Notes: a model not told the origin generated them from the sequence alone. A DNA stretch of 64,000 bases from Marivivens geojensis (GCF_023540835.1 NZ_JALKCU010000002.1:496001-560000); one strand, 5' to 3'; shown: positions 30,551 to 40,764, counted from the first letter of the stretch. Numbers and translations are program-made.

Positions 30551-30799
30551 TTAGGCTGTTGCCGCAGCTTTGAGCGCCGCTGCGATCTCGTCCTTGAGCT
30601 TCATGCGCTCTTTACGCATCTCGATGATGAACATGTCATCCGCGGGTTCGACGTTGGTCTCTGCGAGGTGGATTTTGTCATTCACCTCTTCATAGCGATC
30701 AACGGTTTTCGCGAAATGCGCATCAGATTGTTTCAGCGCGTGCAGCGCATCAATCTGGGCTGGAAATTCTTCGTTCAGGCGGTGCGGTGTGTTCGACAT
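30551..30799 (-). CDS. DUF465 (YdcH) family protein
   Basis: An 82-aa, highly helical protein with the DUF465 pattern H-R-L-N-E-E-F-P near the start, D-x-H-F-A-K in the centre and a final M-R-K-E-R-M-K-L-K-D-E-I helix. Such proteins are thought to form short helical hairpins; their function is unknown. The ATG at 30799 is chosen because the family motif begins there; an upstream Met is possible. A terminator follows. Confidence 0.85.
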   Translation of the reverse strand: MSNTPHRLNEEFPAQIDALHALKQSDAHFAKTVDRYEEVNDKIHLAETNVEPADDMFIIEMRKERMKLKDEIAAALKAAATA

Positions 30800-31037
30800 A
30801 GTAGTCCCTTTCCTCAGGTTTCGATTCAACCTAGGCCCCGCGCAGCCCCCTCACTTTGACCAAAATCAATAAACGGGAACGAGTTTAACATTCTACTGCA
30901 CTTTGCAATCTCAAGCTGCTTAATGAGAATTAATTCAGTCCTTTTGATTGAAATCACTACAAAATAACGAATTATCGCGTAGAGTTGTCCCATGGATGGA
31001 ATTGACCCTCGTGAGGTCCAACAGACGGAGAAGACCT

Positions 31038-31493
31038 GTGCAACACCTTGGAACGCTTATCAGCGCCGCGATCTTCACGGCCATGTCGACTGCTGCTTCG
31101 GCATGTCCGGACTATAACCAATACGGCGCCGAATATCGGTATTCAGGTTCGGATCTTTATTCCGCGCGTCAATTCAGCGTTGTCGCAGGTGGTGACAACA
31201 ACCTGCAATCCTGCGGTTTCAAGAACAACTCTGGCTATGTGATGACCGCGCCAGACTTTAGCTTCGACCTCTATAAAATGGGCGGCTTCGACGTTGAAAT
31301 CAGCGTGCTCAGCAACTGCGACGCGATGCTATTGGTCAATGATGCCAATGCGAACTGGTATTATGACGACGACAGCAACGGTCAGGCTGATCCCAAAATC
31401 CGCATCAGCGGCAGCGATGGCTACCTCGACGTTTGGGTCGGCACCTATAACGGGGAATATTGCGACGCGACGCTCTACCTCGAAACCTTCTAA
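31038..31493 (+). CDS. secreted protein with PPC-like beta domain
   Basis: A 151-aa protein with a probable GTG start at 31038, preceded by GGAG 7 bases upstream; an earlier in-frame start is possible but would place an unlikely basic stretch before the signal peptide. A signal of about 22 residues ends S-T-A-A-S-A before C-P-D-Y. The mature part has a beta-sandwich-like pattern with MLLVNDANANWYYDDDSNG and DVWVGTYNGEYCDATLYLE, resembling bacterial pre-peptidase C-terminal domains. Four cysteines could form two disulfides. There is no protease domain. Its role is unknown. Confidence 0.7.
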   Translation: MQHLGTLISAAIFTAMSTAASACPDYNQYGAEYRYSGSDLYSARQFSVVAGGDNNLQSCGFKNNSGYVMTAPDFSFDLYKMGGFDVEISVLSNCDAMLLVNDANANWYYDDDSNGQADPKIRISGSDGYLDVWVGTYNGEYCDATLYLETF

Positions 31494-31498
31494 GACAA

Positions 31499-31522
31499 AG
31501 GGCCGCGTGATGCGGCCCTTTC
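31499..31522. terminator. rho-independent terminator
   Basis: AGGGCCGC-GTGAT-GCGGCCCT with T-rich sequence on the plus strand (TTTCCTTTT) and AAG on the other side. It lies between two converging genes, the secreted protein and betA. Confidence 0.85.
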
Positions 31523-31525
31523 CTT

Positions 31526-33184
31526 TTATCGCTGGGATGTTTCCCAATTCGGATTGATCCACGGCTCTGCGTTCTCAGCAGGGAGCGGTGTCCGACCAAG
31601 GATATGATCCGCCGCCTTTTCGCCTGTCATAATCGACGGAGAGTTGAGGTTCCCGTTGGTGATCCGCGGGAAGATCGAACTGTCGGCCACGCGCAAACCA
31701 TCAACGCCGATGACACGACATTCGTGGTCCACAACCGCCATCGGATCGTTTCGGTCACCCATCTTACAGGTACCACAGGGATGGTAGGCCGATTCAACGT
31801 GTTCGCGGGTGAACCCGTCCAGCTCATCATCGGTCTGACAGTCTTTGCCTGGTTGGATTTCCTTGCCTGCGTAAGGTTTGAATGCATCCTGAGCAAAAAT
31901 CTCGCGCGTGAGGCGGATCGCGGTGCGGAAGTCGGCCCAGTCCTTTTCGTGCGACATGTAGTTGAACAGGATTTTCGGCTTATCCTTCGGGTCCGCCGAC
32001 CGCAGCGTCACCGACCCGCGTGACGGCGACCGCATCGGGCCGACGTGTGCTTGGAACCCGTGCCCTTCGGCAGCGGCCTTACCATCGTAGCGAACGGCGA
32101 TGGGCAAGAAGTGATACTGGATATCGGGGTAATCCACGCCAGCAGCCGACCGCACAAAAGCCGCACTTTCAAACTGGTTTGACGCGCCTAGGCCCTTTTT
32201 CGTCAGCAGCCACTGCGCGCCAATGATCCCTTTCCAGAACAGGTTCCAGTATTTGTAGAGGCTCACAGGTTGGGTCGCCGCCACCTGAATATACATTTCA
32301 AGGTGATCCTGCAGGTTCTGACCAACGCCCGCACGATCCGCAACCACATCAATACCATGCTCGGCAAGGTGCGCGGCAGGCCCGATGCCTGACAACATCA
32401 ACAGCTTTGGCGAGTTGATCGACGAGGCCGCAATAATCACCTCGTTCATGGCAGAGATCACTTCGGACCCGTTGCCTTTGTTGATCTGAACGCCCGTCGC
32501 CCGACCGTTTTCAATCACGACCTTTTCGGCCAGACCTTTGACGACCGTCACACGCCCCGTTGCAATCGCGGGTTTGAGGTAGGCGTTTGCAGCCGACCAG
32601 CGGCGCCCTTGCCAAATGGTGCTGTCAAACGGGCCAAAGCCCTCTTGTTGTTCGCCGTTATAATCGCCCGTCACAGGATAACCCGCCTGACGACCAGCCT
32701 CGACAAAGGCGCGGGTCAGAGGGTTCGTGCGCGGACCACGGGTCACATGCAGCGGGCCAGAGTTCCCGCGCCATGACGCGTCACCACCATGACCACCGTC
32801 ATGCCAGTTCTCCATCCGCTTAAAATAGGGCAGCACATCGGCATAAGACCATCCATGCGCACCGCTTTCAGCCCAGTGATCGTAGTCTTTGGCGTGACCG
32901 CGGACGTAGATCATCCCATTGATCGAGGACGATCCACCAATGACCTTACCACGCGGCGTCGCCATGACGCGCCCACCCAGATGCGGTTCAGGCTCTGTCT
33001 GGAAACCCCAGTCATAGAGCCCCATGTTCATTGGATAGGACAGCGCTGCGGGCATCTGAATGAACGGGCCAGCATCGGTGCCGCCGAATTCTACGACGAT
33101 GACCGACTTGCCCGCCTCGGCCAATCGATAGGCCATGGCGCAGCCAGCGCTTCCCGCGCCAACGATTACATATTCAGCCTGCAT
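31526..33184 (-). CDS. betA: choline dehydrogenase
   Basis: A 552-aa GMC-family flavoenzyme that oxidises choline to betaine aldehyde at the membrane. The FAD-binding start is [23 protein letters not shown] signatures are seen at [18 protein letters not shown] and [19 protein letters not shown], and the C-terminal catalytic His region near [12 protein letters not shown]. The ATG overlaps the betB stop (TAATG), so it is translated with betB. It is the last gene of the minus-strand bet operon. Confidence 0.95.
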   Translation of the reverse strand: MQAEYVIVGAGSAGCAMAYRLAEAGKSVIVVEFGGTDAGPFIQMPAALSYPMNMGLYDWGFQTEPEPHLGGRVMATPRGKVIGGSSSINGMIYVRGHAKDYDHWAESGAHGWSYADVLPYFKRMENWHDGGHGGDASWRGNSGPLHVTRGPRTNPLTRAFVEAGRQAGYPVTGDYNGEQQEGFGPFDSTIWQGRRWSAANAYLKPAIATGRVTVVKGLAEKVVIENGRATGVQINKGNGSEVISAMNEVIIAASSINSPKLLMLSGIGPAAHLAEHGIDVVADRAGVGQNLQDHLEMYIQVAATQPVSLYKYWNLFWKGIIGAQWLLTKKGLGASNQFESAAFVRSAAGVDYPDIQYHFLPIAVRYDGKAAAEGHGFQAHVGPMRSPSRGSVTLRSADPKDKPKILFNYMSHEKDWADFRTAIRLTREIFAQDAFKPYAGKEIQPGKDCQTDDELDGFTREHVESAYHPCGTCKMGDRNDPMAVVDHECRVIGVDGLRVADSSIFPRITNGNLNSPSIMTGEKAADHILGRTPLPAENAEPWINPNWETSQR

Positions 33185-34647
33185 TAGAATGGCGCCTCGC
33201 ATTTGTTCATGGACACGTAGACGGTCTTCACTTCGGAATAGTGATTGATCGCCACTTTGGAGTTCTCGCGCCCAACGCCGGACAGTTTAGAACCGCCGAA
33301 CGGAGCCTCCACTGGTGCGAGATTGTAGGTGTTGATGTAGCAGGTGCCTGCCTCAAACCCTGCGACGACGCGATGCGCACGGGTCAGGTCAGACGTAAAG
33401 ACGCCCGCCGCCAATCCGAATTCGGTGTCGTTGGCACGGGCCATGACGTCTTCCTCAGTCTCGAAATCAAGGACAGACAGAACAGGACCAAAGATTTCCT
33501 CGCGGGCGATGGTCATATCGTCGGTCACATCGGCAAAGAGCGCGGGTTCGATATAAAACCCTTCGTTGCCGATGCGTTTGCCGCCTTTAACCAGACGCGC
33601 GCCCTCTTCGATGCCTTTCTGAATGTAGCTTTCGACGATACCCAACTGACGTTCGTTCGACATCGGCCCGATCGTCGTTTCGATTTGCAGCGGGTCACCA
33701 ATGACAGCGTCATCCATGCGTTCCGCCAGACGTTTCAGAAACGCCTCTTTGATGCCCTTCTGGACGAACACACGGGTGCCATTCGAACAGACCTGCCCCG
33801 TCGAATAAAAGTTCGCATTGATCGCGCCGGAGATCGCGCTTTCCAGATCGGCATCGTCAAAGATGATGAGAGGGGATTTCCCGCCCAACTCCATCGTGAC
33901 ATGCTTCATACCTGCGGCAGCGGCGGCATAGACTTTTTGCCCTGTCGGCACCGACCCTGTGAGCGAAACTTTGGCCACGCGCGGGTCAGTGACCAGTTGC
34001 GCACCGACGGCGCCCAGACCTTGGATCACGTTATAAACGCCTGCAGGTGCGCCCGCCTCATGCAGGATTTCCGCAACTTTGAGTGCGCAGAGCGGCGTGG
34101 TTTCGGACGGCTTAAAGACCATCGTGTTGCCACATGCCAATGCAGGCGCGCCTTTCCAGCAAGCGATTTGGGTCGGATAATTCCATGCGCCGATGCCAAC
34201 GCAAACGCCCAGAGCCTCGCGGCGGGTATAGACGAAATCACCCCCGCCGAGAGGGATATGTTCGCCCGTCAGCGACCCAGCCAGACCGCCGAAATATTCC
34301 AACGCATCCGCGCCAGAGGTCGCGTCAGCAATCGTCGTCTCGGACAGGGGTTTGCCCGTGTCATAGGTTTCCAGAACAGACAGATCGTAGTTCCGATCCC
34401 GCATGATATCCGCCGCACGGCGCAAAATACGACCGCGCTCTGTGCCCGTCATCGCGGCCCACTCTGCCTGCGCCCGTTTTGCCGAGGCAATCGCACGTTC
34501 GACGATCTCTGGCGTAGCCGCATGGACACGGGCAATCACCTTACCTGTCGCGGGGTAGATGACTTCGATCAGCTCGCCTGCGGTGTCTTCGACATATTGA
34601 CCATCGATGAAATGGCTTGCGGTGGGTTGGGTATCATAGGGCATCAT
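33184..34647 (-). CDS. betB: betaine aldehyde dehydrogenase
   Basis: A 487-aa NAD(P)+-dependent aldehyde dehydrogenase that forms glycine betaine. The catalytic glutamate is in [12 protein letters not shown] and the catalytic cysteine in [15 protein letters not shown], with the E-E-I-F-G-P-V-L motif further on. Length is standard. A second Met codon directly follows the first, so either could start translation. It lies between betC and betA on one strand. Confidence 0.95.
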   Translation of the reverse strand: MMPYDTQPTASHFIDGQYVEDTAGELIEVIYPATGKVIARVHAATPEIVERAIASAKRAQAEWAAMTGTERGRILRRAADIMRDRNYDLSVLETYDTGKPLSETTIADATSGADALEYFGGLAGSLTGEHIPLGGGDFVYTRREALGVCVGIGAWNYPTQIACWKGAPALACGNTMVFKPSETTPLCALKVAEILHEAGAPAGVYNVIQGLGAVGAQLVTDPRVAKVSLTGSVPTGQKVYAAAAAGMKHVTMELGGKSPLIIFDDADLESAISGAINANFYSTGQVCSNGTRVFVQKGIKEAFLKRLAERMDDAVIGDPLQIETTIGPMSNERQLGIVESYIQKGIEEGARLVKGGKRIGNEGFYIEPALFADVTDDMTIAREEIFGPVLSVLDFETEEDVMARANDTEFGLAAGVFTSDLTRAHRVVAGFEAGTCYINTYNLAPVEAPFGGSKLSGVGRENSKVAINHYSEVKTVYVSMNKCEAPF

Positions 34648-34689
34648 TCGGCCTCCGTTGGGAGTATTTCGGTAGCAAAGAAAAAGCGG

Positions 34690-36204
34690 TCATTCCCCAC
34701 GGGGGAAGCGCTTGTTCTCTTCAAGAACGTTCAGGTCCATGTGGTTGCGCATGTATTGTTCAGACGCGAGCCGCAGCGGTTGGTAATCCCATGGGAAGTA
34801 GGCCCCATTGCGAAGCGCTTCATAGACGACCCAACGGCGGGCTTGGCTTTCGCGCACAGCCGCGTCAAAGCGGTCAAGGTCCCAACGCGCCAGCGATTTC
34901 GCCTTTAGATCCGCAAGGACGTCGGCGTGAGCGGGATCATCGGCGAGGTTGGTCAATTCGTTCGGATCGGTCGCGAGGTTGAACAGCTGATCTGGGTCCA
35001 GTGCACAACGGGTGTATTTGTAGTCGCCTTCACGAATGGACACGAGGGGCGCATAGGACCCTTCGGCGGCGTATTCCATCAGAACGGGTTCGGTGCGCTG
35101 ACCACCCTGCCCCAAGGACACAAGGCTCTGCCCATCGGTCCACGGCATCACCTCATCCATGCTGACGCCTGCGAGGTCACACATGGTGGGGCAAACGTCG
35201 ATGGTGGAAACGGGCGTTTCGACCAGACCCGGTTCCATCTGCGGGGCAGCGATCATCAGGGGCACGCGGGCGGACCCTTCGAAGAAGGACATCTTGAACC
35301 ACATACCGCGTTCGCCCAGCATATCCCCGTGATCCGAGACAAAGAACACGATGGTGTTGTCGTCCATGCGAGTGCGTTTGAGCACGTCGAGAATTTCGCC
35401 AATCTTATCGTCTAGATAAGAGATGTTCGCGAAATACGCCCGACGCGAGCGGCGTACGTTCTCGTCAGTGATGTCAAAGTTGCGCCAATCGTTTGCGTCC
35501 ATCAGACGTTTGTTGTGCGGGTCGAGGTCCTCGTAGGGGATCGTCGGAACCGTCGGTTCCAGATGCTCGCAATCCTCGTAGAGGTCCCAGTATTTCTTAC
35601 GTGCAACATAGGGGTCGTGCGGGTGGGTGAACGACACGGTCATCATCCACGGACGATCATCAAGACCGCGCGACAGATCATAGAGTTTCTTGGTCGCGTT
35701 AAAGGCAACTTCGTCGTCATATTCCATCTGGTTGGAAATCTCGGCAACGCCAGCACCCGTGACGGAGCCCATGTTGTGATACCACCAGTCAATCCGCTCA
35801 CCGGGTTTGCGGTAGTCAGGGGTCCAGCCAAAATCGGCGGGATAGATGTCCGTGGTCAGGCGTTCTTCAAACCCGTGCATCTGGTCGGGACCGACAAAGT
35901 GCATTTTGCCCGAGAGGGTCGTTTGATAGCCCGCGCGACGCAGGTGGTGCGCATAGGTCGGGATGTCCGACGCATATTCAGCGGCGTTGTCATAGACACG
36001 GGTGCGGCTCGGCAATTGGCCCGCCATGAACGAGGCCCGCGCAGGCGCGCAGAGCGGAGAGCCCGTATAAGTGTTTTTGAAACGCGTGGACCGCGCAGCG
36101 AGCGCCTTGAGGTTCGGCGCATGGAGCCACTCTGCAGGGCCGTCAGGGAACAAAGTACCGTTTAACTGGTCGACCATAATGATCAAAATATTCGGCTTGG
36201 TCAT
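34690..36204 (-). CDS. betC: choline-sulfatase
   Basis: A 504-aa arylsulfatase-family enzyme that releases choline from choline O-sulfate. The sulfatase active-site motif C-A-P-A-R in GSPLCAPARASFMAG carries the Cys that is converted to formylglycine in this family. Metal ligands are visible in IIMVDQLNGTLF and near VSDHGDMLGERGMWFKM. The C-terminus has the choline-sulfatase tail with F-P-W-D-Y-Q-P. Its start overlaps the betI stop (ATGA). It lets the cell use choline sulfate, common in marine algae and fungi. Confidence 0.93.
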   Translation of the reverse strand: MTKPNILIIMVDQLNGTLFPDGPAEWLHAPNLKALAARSTRFKNTYTGSPLCAPARASFMAGQLPSRTRVYDNAAEYASDIPTYAHHLRRAGYQTTLSGKMHFVGPDQMHGFEERLTTDIYPADFGWTPDYRKPGERIDWWYHNMGSVTGAGVAEISNQMEYDDEVAFNATKKLYDLSRGLDDRPWMMTVSFTHPHDPYVARKKYWDLYEDCEHLEPTVPTIPYEDLDPHNKRLMDANDWRNFDITDENVRRSRRAYFANISYLDDKIGEILDVLKRTRMDDNTIVFFVSDHGDMLGERGMWFKMSFFEGSARVPLMIAAPQMEPGLVETPVSTIDVCPTMCDLAGVSMDEVMPWTDGQSLVSLGQGGQRTEPVLMEYAAEGSYAPLVSIREGDYKYTRCALDPDQLFNLATDPNELTNLADDPAHADVLADLKAKSLARWDLDRFDAAVRESQARRWVVYEALRNGAYFPWDYQPLRLASEQYMRNHMDLNVLEENKRFPRGE

Positions 36205-36782
36205 TTCGTTTTCCCTAGTTCGAGATCAAGTGCAGCAAGCACATGTTTGGTCGCGGCTTTGCTGCTGGTTTTCGTTATGGTGAGGGCTTCGCGCAGATAG
36301 ATACCGTCGATCAATCCGCCGATCCGATAGGCTGCATCCTGCGCGTCATCGCCCAAAAGCGGGCGCAGGTTAAACATGAGATTCGCGTGCAAACGGCGCT
36401 GGTAGATCGTCAGCAGCCTTTTCGCTTCGCTCGAAGTTTGGGCAAGAACGTAAAAATTAAGCCAAGCAGCAATCACCTCGCGGCGGAAGTTCGACGTTCC
36501 GAATCCTGCCCGAATGATCGCCTCCAGCCGTTCGCGCGGCGTGTCAGCCATAATCAGCGCACCGCGAACTTCCGCGGCGTAAACGGATAAAGTGTGTCGC
36601 ATTGCAGCCAGAAATATCTGTTCTTTTCCACCGAAGTAGTGGTGTGCAAGTGCCGATGACATACCCGCACGTTTCGCGATCTGGCTAACCGTTACATCCA
36701 ACGACCCGTTTGCCCCGATTTCATCAATCGTGGCTTTAACCAAAGCGGCGCGGCGTATAGGTTCCATCCCGAGCTTGGGCAT
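36201..36782 (-). CDS. betI: transcriptional repressor BetI
   Basis: A 193-aa TetR-family repressor that releases DNA on binding choline in the family. The HTH spans about residues 10-55 (VTVSQIAKRAGMSSALAHHY). The start ATG at 36782 is preceded by GGATGAAAAG; a TTG four codons earlier is also in frame. The rest is the all-helical ligand domain. It opens the minus-strand bet operon and faces choX across a palindromic operator. Confidence 0.93.
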   Translation of the reverse strand: MPKLGMEPIRRAALVKATIDEIGANGSLDVTVSQIAKRAGMSSALAHHYFGGKEQIFLAAMRHTLSVYAAEVRGALIMADTPRERLEAIIRAGFGTSNFRREVIAAWLNFYVLAQTSSEAKRLLTIYQRRLHANLMFNLRPLLGDDAQDAAYRIGGLIDGIYLREALTITKTSSKAATKHVLAALDLELGKTK

Positions 36783-36821
36783 CTTTTCATCCAAAATAGC
36801 TTGCCACGTGAAACTAGGTGG

Positions 36822-36847
36822 TTGTTTATTGACTCGTCAATCAACAA
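36822..36847. promoter_or_regulatory. palindromic operator between betI and choX (probable BetI site)
   Basis: TTGTTTATTGAC-TC-GTCAATCAACAA: 12-base arms around a 2-base centre with one mismatched pair. It lies between the divergent betI and choX starts, the expected place for a BetI operator controlling both directions. Confidence 0.85.
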
Positions 36848-36873
36848 AAAACCATCACCAACGGGAGACCAAC

Positions 36874-37788
36874 ATGAAACTCAAATCTGCTCTGTCCGTG
36901 CTTGCCATTTGTGCAGCCGCACCTGTGCTTGCCGATTGCGGCACCGTAAACATGTCCGATGTGGGCTGGACCGACATCACCACCACCACCTCTGCGTCCA
37001 AGCACGTTCTCGAAGCACTGGGCTACGACGTAGACGTAAAGATTCTCTCGGTTCCAGTGACCTACGCGTCGCTGTCCTCGGGTGATCTGGACATCTTCCT
37101 CGGTGCTTGGATCCCTGCTCAGTCGGGCGTTCTGGACCCATATCTGGCTGACAAAACCATCGACGTTCTTGCAACGAACCTCGAAGGCACCGTCTACACG
37201 CTGGCCGTTCCGACCTACACCTTTGAAAAAGGTCTGCAGTCTTTCGCTGACATCAACAAATTCGCTGAGTCGCTCGACGGCAAAATCTACGGCATCGAGC
37301 CGGGCAACGAAGGTAACACCTACCTCGTCTCGCTGACCGAAAAAGCGGGTTCTGGCCTCGAAGGCATGGAGGTCATCGAATCGTCCGAACAGGGCATGCT
37401 GGCTCAGGTTGCTCGCGCTTATGACAAGCAAGAAGACGTTGTCTTCCTCGGCTGGGCACCGCACCCGATGAACGCAAACTTTGAACTGTCCTACCTGCCG
37501 GGTGGTGAAGAGTTCTTTGGCGGTATCGGCACCGTTCAGACCCTCGCACGCGCTGGCTATGCCGAAGAGTGCCCGAACACTGGCAAACTCTTCAGCCAGA
37601 TTTCGTTCACCCTCGACATGGAAAACGGCATCATGGGCCAGATCCTCGACGAAGGCGCTGATCCGGATGAAGCAACCATGGCTTGGCTGCAGGCAAACAA
37701 AGATGCCGTTATGGCATGGGTTGACGGTGTGACCACCGCTGACGGCGGCGACGCTGCTGCAGCTGTTTCGGCTGCATTCGGCTACTAA
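36874..37788 (+). CDS. choX: choline ABC transporter substrate-binding protein
   Basis: A 304-aa periplasmic protein with a signal peptide (about 20 residues, ending A-A-P-V-L-A) and the ChoX-like start C-G-T-V-N-M-S-D-V-G-W-T-D-I. Aromatic residues for quaternary-amine binding are suggested by W-I-P-A-Q and Y-G-I-E-P-G-N-E-G-N-T-Y. It captures choline for ChoWV. It starts at the ATG at 36874 behind GGGAG. A 10-bp-stem hairpin follows it before choW, probably raising ChoX over the membrane parts. Confidence 0.92.
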   Translation: MKLKSALSVLAICAAAPVLADCGTVNMSDVGWTDITTTTSASKHVLEALGYDVDVKILSVPVTYASLSSGDLDIFLGAWIPAQSGVLDPYLADKTIDVLATNLEGTVYTLAVPTYTFEKGLQSFADINKFAESLDGKIYGIEPGNEGNTYLVSLTEKAGSGLEGMEVIESSEQGMLAQVARAYDKQEDVVFLGWAPHPMNANFELSYLPGGEEFFGGIGTVQTLARAGYAEECPNTGKLFSQISFTLDMENGIMGQILDEGADPDEATMAWLQANKDAVMAWVDGVTTADGGDAAAAVSAAFGY

Positions 37789-37800
37789 TCCCGACCAAAC

Positions 37801-37830
37801 GAAAGGCCCCGTTGATCGGGGCCTTTCTGT
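37801..37830 (+). terminator. partial terminator between choX and choW
   Basis: GAAAGGCCCC-GTTGATC-GGGGCCTTTC: a perfect 10-bp stem followed by TGTTTCCCT. The weak T-run inside an operon suggests attenuation, or 3'-end protection of choX mRNA. Confidence 0.8.
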
Positions 37831-37879
37831 TTCCCTCAAACAGGCAAAGACCTGTCGCTGCATTTCAAAGGAGGTTTGG

Positions 37880-38746
37880 GTGATTAGTTTAGGTGAGTTT
37901 TGGCAATCGATGGCGGACGGAGAGCTGGGCAGCAAAATCCCTGTAGGGAAAGCTGCGAAGACCGTTTTCGATTGGCTACAAGACAATTTCGAATTCGTAT
38001 TTGACTGGATTTCTGCGGTGATGGATTGGTTGATTGAAGCCATCCTTGCCGTTCTGGAATACCCGCACCCTATCGTGATCATCGGTGCCTTTGTCGCGCT
38101 GACATGGGTGCTTCAGCGCAATTGGAAGACCTGTGTTCTGATCGCTGTCGGGTTCCTCTTTATTCTGAACCAAGAATATTGGGACGAAACCCTTGAGAGC
38201 CTCACGCTGGTCTTGTCGTCTTGCCTCGTCTGTATGGCAATTGGTGTGCCGCTTGGCATTTTCGCTGCCCACAACCCCAAATCCTACCGTTTCATGACGC
38301 CTGTGCTCGACCTGATGCAGACGCTGCCCGCGTTCGTCTATCTGATCCCCGCGATCGTGTTCTTTGGCATCGGCACCGTTCCGGGTCTCTTGGCGACCGT
38401 GATCTTTGTTCTGCCTGCACCGATCCGTCTGACCCACCTTGGCATTTCGTCGACCCCGCAAGCGCTCCTCGAAGCGGCGCGTGCCTTTGGCGCGACGAAC
38501 CGTCAGGTACTGTGGAAGGTCGAACTCCCCTCTGCCCTGCCGCAGATCATGGCAGGTCTGAACCAAACCATCATGCTGTCGCTGTCGATGGTTGTTGTTG
38601 CCGCGCTCGTGGGCGCAAATGGTCTGGGCGTTCCAGTGCTGCGTGCGCTGGGTCAGGTGCGCACCGACCTCGGCTTTGAATCTGGGTTCGTGATTGTGGT
38701 CGTGGCCATCATCCTAGACCGCATGCTGCGGATGGAGCGTAAATAA
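37880..38746 (+). CDS. choW: choline ABC transporter permease
   Basis: A 288-aa inner-membrane permease with a GTG start behind AAAGGAGG. The BPD-transport domain (about residues 100-280) includes EAARAFGATNRQVLWKVELP, the EAA loop that contacts the ATPase. The N-terminal part carries extra hydrophobic segments typical of ProW/ChoW proteins. It is coupled to choV by a TAATG overlap. Confidence 0.92.
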   Translation: MISLGEFWQSMADGELGSKIPVGKAAKTVFDWLQDNFEFVFDWISAVMDWLIEAILAVLEYPHPIVIIGAFVALTWVLQRNWKTCVLIAVGFLFILNQEYWDETLESLTLVLSSCLVCMAIGVPLGIFAAHNPKSYRFMTPVLDLMQTLPAFVYLIPAIVFFGIGTVPGLLATVIFVLPAPIRLTHLGISSTPQALLEAARAFGATNRQVLWKVELPSALPQIMAGLNQTIMLSLSMVVVAALVGANGLGVPVLRALGQVRTDLGFESGFVIVVVAIILDRMLRMERK

Positions 38747-39759
38747 TGGCCAAAACCGCAGTAGAATTCGACAACGTTTCCATCGTTTTCGGCGATCAAC
38801 CCGACCGTGCCCTGCCCCTCATGGACCAAGGTCAGACCCGTGGCGACATTCAGGCCAGCACGGGTCAGGTCCTCGGCGTGCATAACTGTTCGCTCACCGT
38901 AGCTGAGGGTGAAATCCTCGTCCTGATGGGCCTCTCTGGGTCTGGCAAATCCACGCTTCTGCGCGCTGTGAACGGGTTGAACCCCGTGGTGCGCGGCTGT
39001 GTTCGGGTGTCGGACGGCAATGGCCTCGTTGATGTGACCCACGCCAAACCGGCAGACCTGCGCCATATCCGCCAGACCCGCGTTGCGATGGTGTTCCAGC
39101 AGTTCGGCCTTCTGCCGTGGCGGACCGTTCGTGAAAACGTCGGCCTCGGGCTGGAGCTTGCTGGACAAACGCCTGCACAGCGCAAAGCGGCCGTCGATGC
39201 GCAGCTCGAACTTGTCGGTCTGGCGGACTGGGCTGAACGCAAGGTAGGCGAACTATCGGGCGGTATGCAGCAGCGCGTCGGCCTCGCCCGCGCCTTTGCG
39301 ACCGAAGCCCCGATCCTGTTGATGGACGAACCCTTCTCGGCACTCGATCCTCTGATCCGTGCAAAGCTGCAGGACGAACTCCTCGACCTACAGGCCAAGC
39401 TGAAACGGACAATCATCTTTGTGTCGCACGACCTTGATGAAGCGTTCAAAATCGGCAACCGCATCGCCCTGATGGAGGGTGGCCGCATCGTTCAGATCGG
39501 CACCGCCCGCGAGATCATCGCGAACCCTGTCGACGATTACGTGCAAGACTTTGTCGCGCATATGAACCCGCTCGGCGTTCTGACCGCACGTGATGTGATG
39601 ACCACTGGATCAGGCGACGGCGTTGAGATCGACGCTGAACTGCCAATCCGCCAGATCATCGCACAGCTTCAAACGGACAAGGTCCTGACGGTCGTTGAGA
39701 ATGGCACCGCCATTGGGCAAGTGACCGAAGCTTCGGTTCTAACGCGCCTGAGCCGCTAA
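38746..39759 (+). CDS. choV: choline ABC transporter ATPase
   Basis: A 337-aa ABC ATPase of the ProV/ChoV type. Walker A GLSGSGKSTLLRAV, signature LSGGMQQRVGLARAF, Walker B ILLMDEPFSALDP and the H-loop FVSHDLDEA are all present. The last 70 residues form a CBS-like region (LTARDVMTT...LTVVENGTAIGQVTEAS), as in osmoregulated family members. The start overlaps the choW stop (TAATG) and a terminator follows. Confidence 0.93.
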   Translation: MAKTAVEFDNVSIVFGDQPDRALPLMDQGQTRGDIQASTGQVLGVHNCSLTVAEGEILVLMGLSGSGKSTLLRAVNGLNPVVRGCVRVSDGNGLVDVTHAKPADLRHIRQTRVAMVFQQFGLLPWRTVRENVGLGLELAGQTPAQRKAAVDAQLELVGLADWAERKVGELSGGMQQRVGLARAFATEAPILLMDEPFSALDPLIRAKLQDELLDLQAKLKRTIIFVSHDLDEAFKIGNRIALMEGGRIVQIGTAREIIANPVDDYVQDFVAHMNPLGVLTARDVMTTGSGDGVEIDAELPIRQIIAQLQTDKVLTVVENGTAIGQVTEASVLTRLSR

Positions 39760-39777
39760 GAGCCTCTGCAAGACAGC

Positions 39778-39807
39778 AAAACGCCGGTCCATTGGGCCGG
39801 CGTTTTT
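39778..39807. terminator. bidirectional terminator after choV
   Basis: AAAACGCCGGTCC-ATT-GGGCCGGCGTTTTT: strong stem with A-run and T-run, located between converging choV and the EamA-family gene. Confidence 0.92.
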
Positions 39808-39810
39808 CGT

Positions 39811-40719
39811 TTAAACCTTTGTCTGGTTCACAACTGGCGTCACCTTGCGCCGTAATTGCGCCTCGCGCCATGTCATATAGCTGATCGCCCCGATGATGAG
39901 CGCCCCGCCTGCCAGAACAAAGGGATCAACGGCCTCACCAAAGAGAACCGCACCAAAGATGCTCGCCCAGACAAGCTGGAGGAAAGTCACAGGTTGCGTG
40001 ACCGTCATTGGGGCAGAGGCAAATGCCTTGGTCATGCAGTAGTGCGCCGCAGAGGCAAACACAGCGACGCCGCCCAGCCACATGACCTGATGCAGCTCTA
40101 CGGGTTCCCAGACAACAATTGCGATCGGTGCGAGGCAGATCGTCACCACCCCCGACAGCATCGCCACAACGACACCCGCAGGGGCGATCCCGCTCAGCTG
40201 TTTGGCCACAAGATAGGATAGGCCAAACGAGAACGCTGCGCCCAGCTGGGACAGGTGGCCGATTTGGATTTCGCGCATACCAGGGCGGATCACGATCAAC
40301 GCCCCTATCAGGGCAACACCAATCGCGATCATACGACGTCGAGCAAACCCTTCGCCTAAGAGAAGCGCCGCACCTACCGTCACCACAATCGGGTTCAGAT
40401 AGCCAATCGCCGTAACTTCGGCCATCGGGATACGCGCCATGGCAAAGAACCACAGGATAATCGCGACCGTATGCAGAGCCCCGCGTAGACCAAAGAGCTG
40501 CCATGCCCGCGCACCGATTCCGCCCTTGAGGTAAGGCCCGAGCGTTGGGACGAGGAATACAAAGCTCCACGCGAAACGGATGAATGCACTTTGCGCGGCG
40601 GGGAGGTCCTCGCCCAGATAGCGCACGATCACGTTCACCACGACAAAGCAAAAGCCCGTGGCAAGCATCCACAACACGCCCTGAACGGGCCGATCCTGAG
40701 AGGGTGATGAAACTGTCAT
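39811..40719 (-). CDS. EamA (DMT) family transporter
   Basis: A 302-aa protein with about ten hydrophobic helices in two EamA repeats (about residues 12-145 and 155-290). The second repeat shows V-T-Q-P-V-T-F-L-Q-L-V-W-A and the first R-F-A-W-S-F-V-F-L-V-P. Family members export metabolites or amino acids; the substrate cannot be read. It is a single gene, convergent with choV. Confidence 0.88.
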   Translation of the reverse strand: MTVSSPSQDRPVQGVLWMLATGFCFVVVNVIVRYLGEDLPAAQSAFIRFAWSFVFLVPTLGPYLKGGIGARAWQLFGLRGALHTVAIILWFFAMARIPMAEVTAIGYLNPIVVTVGAALLLGEGFARRRMIAIGVALIGALIVIRPGMREIQIGHLSQLGAAFSFGLSYLVAKQLSGIAPAGVVVAMLSGVVTICLAPIAIVVWEPVELHQVMWLGGVAVFASAAHYCMTKAFASAPMTVTQPVTFLQLVWASIFGAVLFGEAVDPFVLAGGALIIGAISYMTWREAQLRRKVTPVVNQTKV

Positions 40720-40764
40720 TTCACCTTCATGAACCTGCGCGCTGACCGCCGCAAGTGGATTTGA

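Noticed and set aside
33241-34908. Plus-strand open frame of about 555 codons opposite betB
   Set aside because: Antisense shadow of a clear aldehyde dehydrogenase gene.
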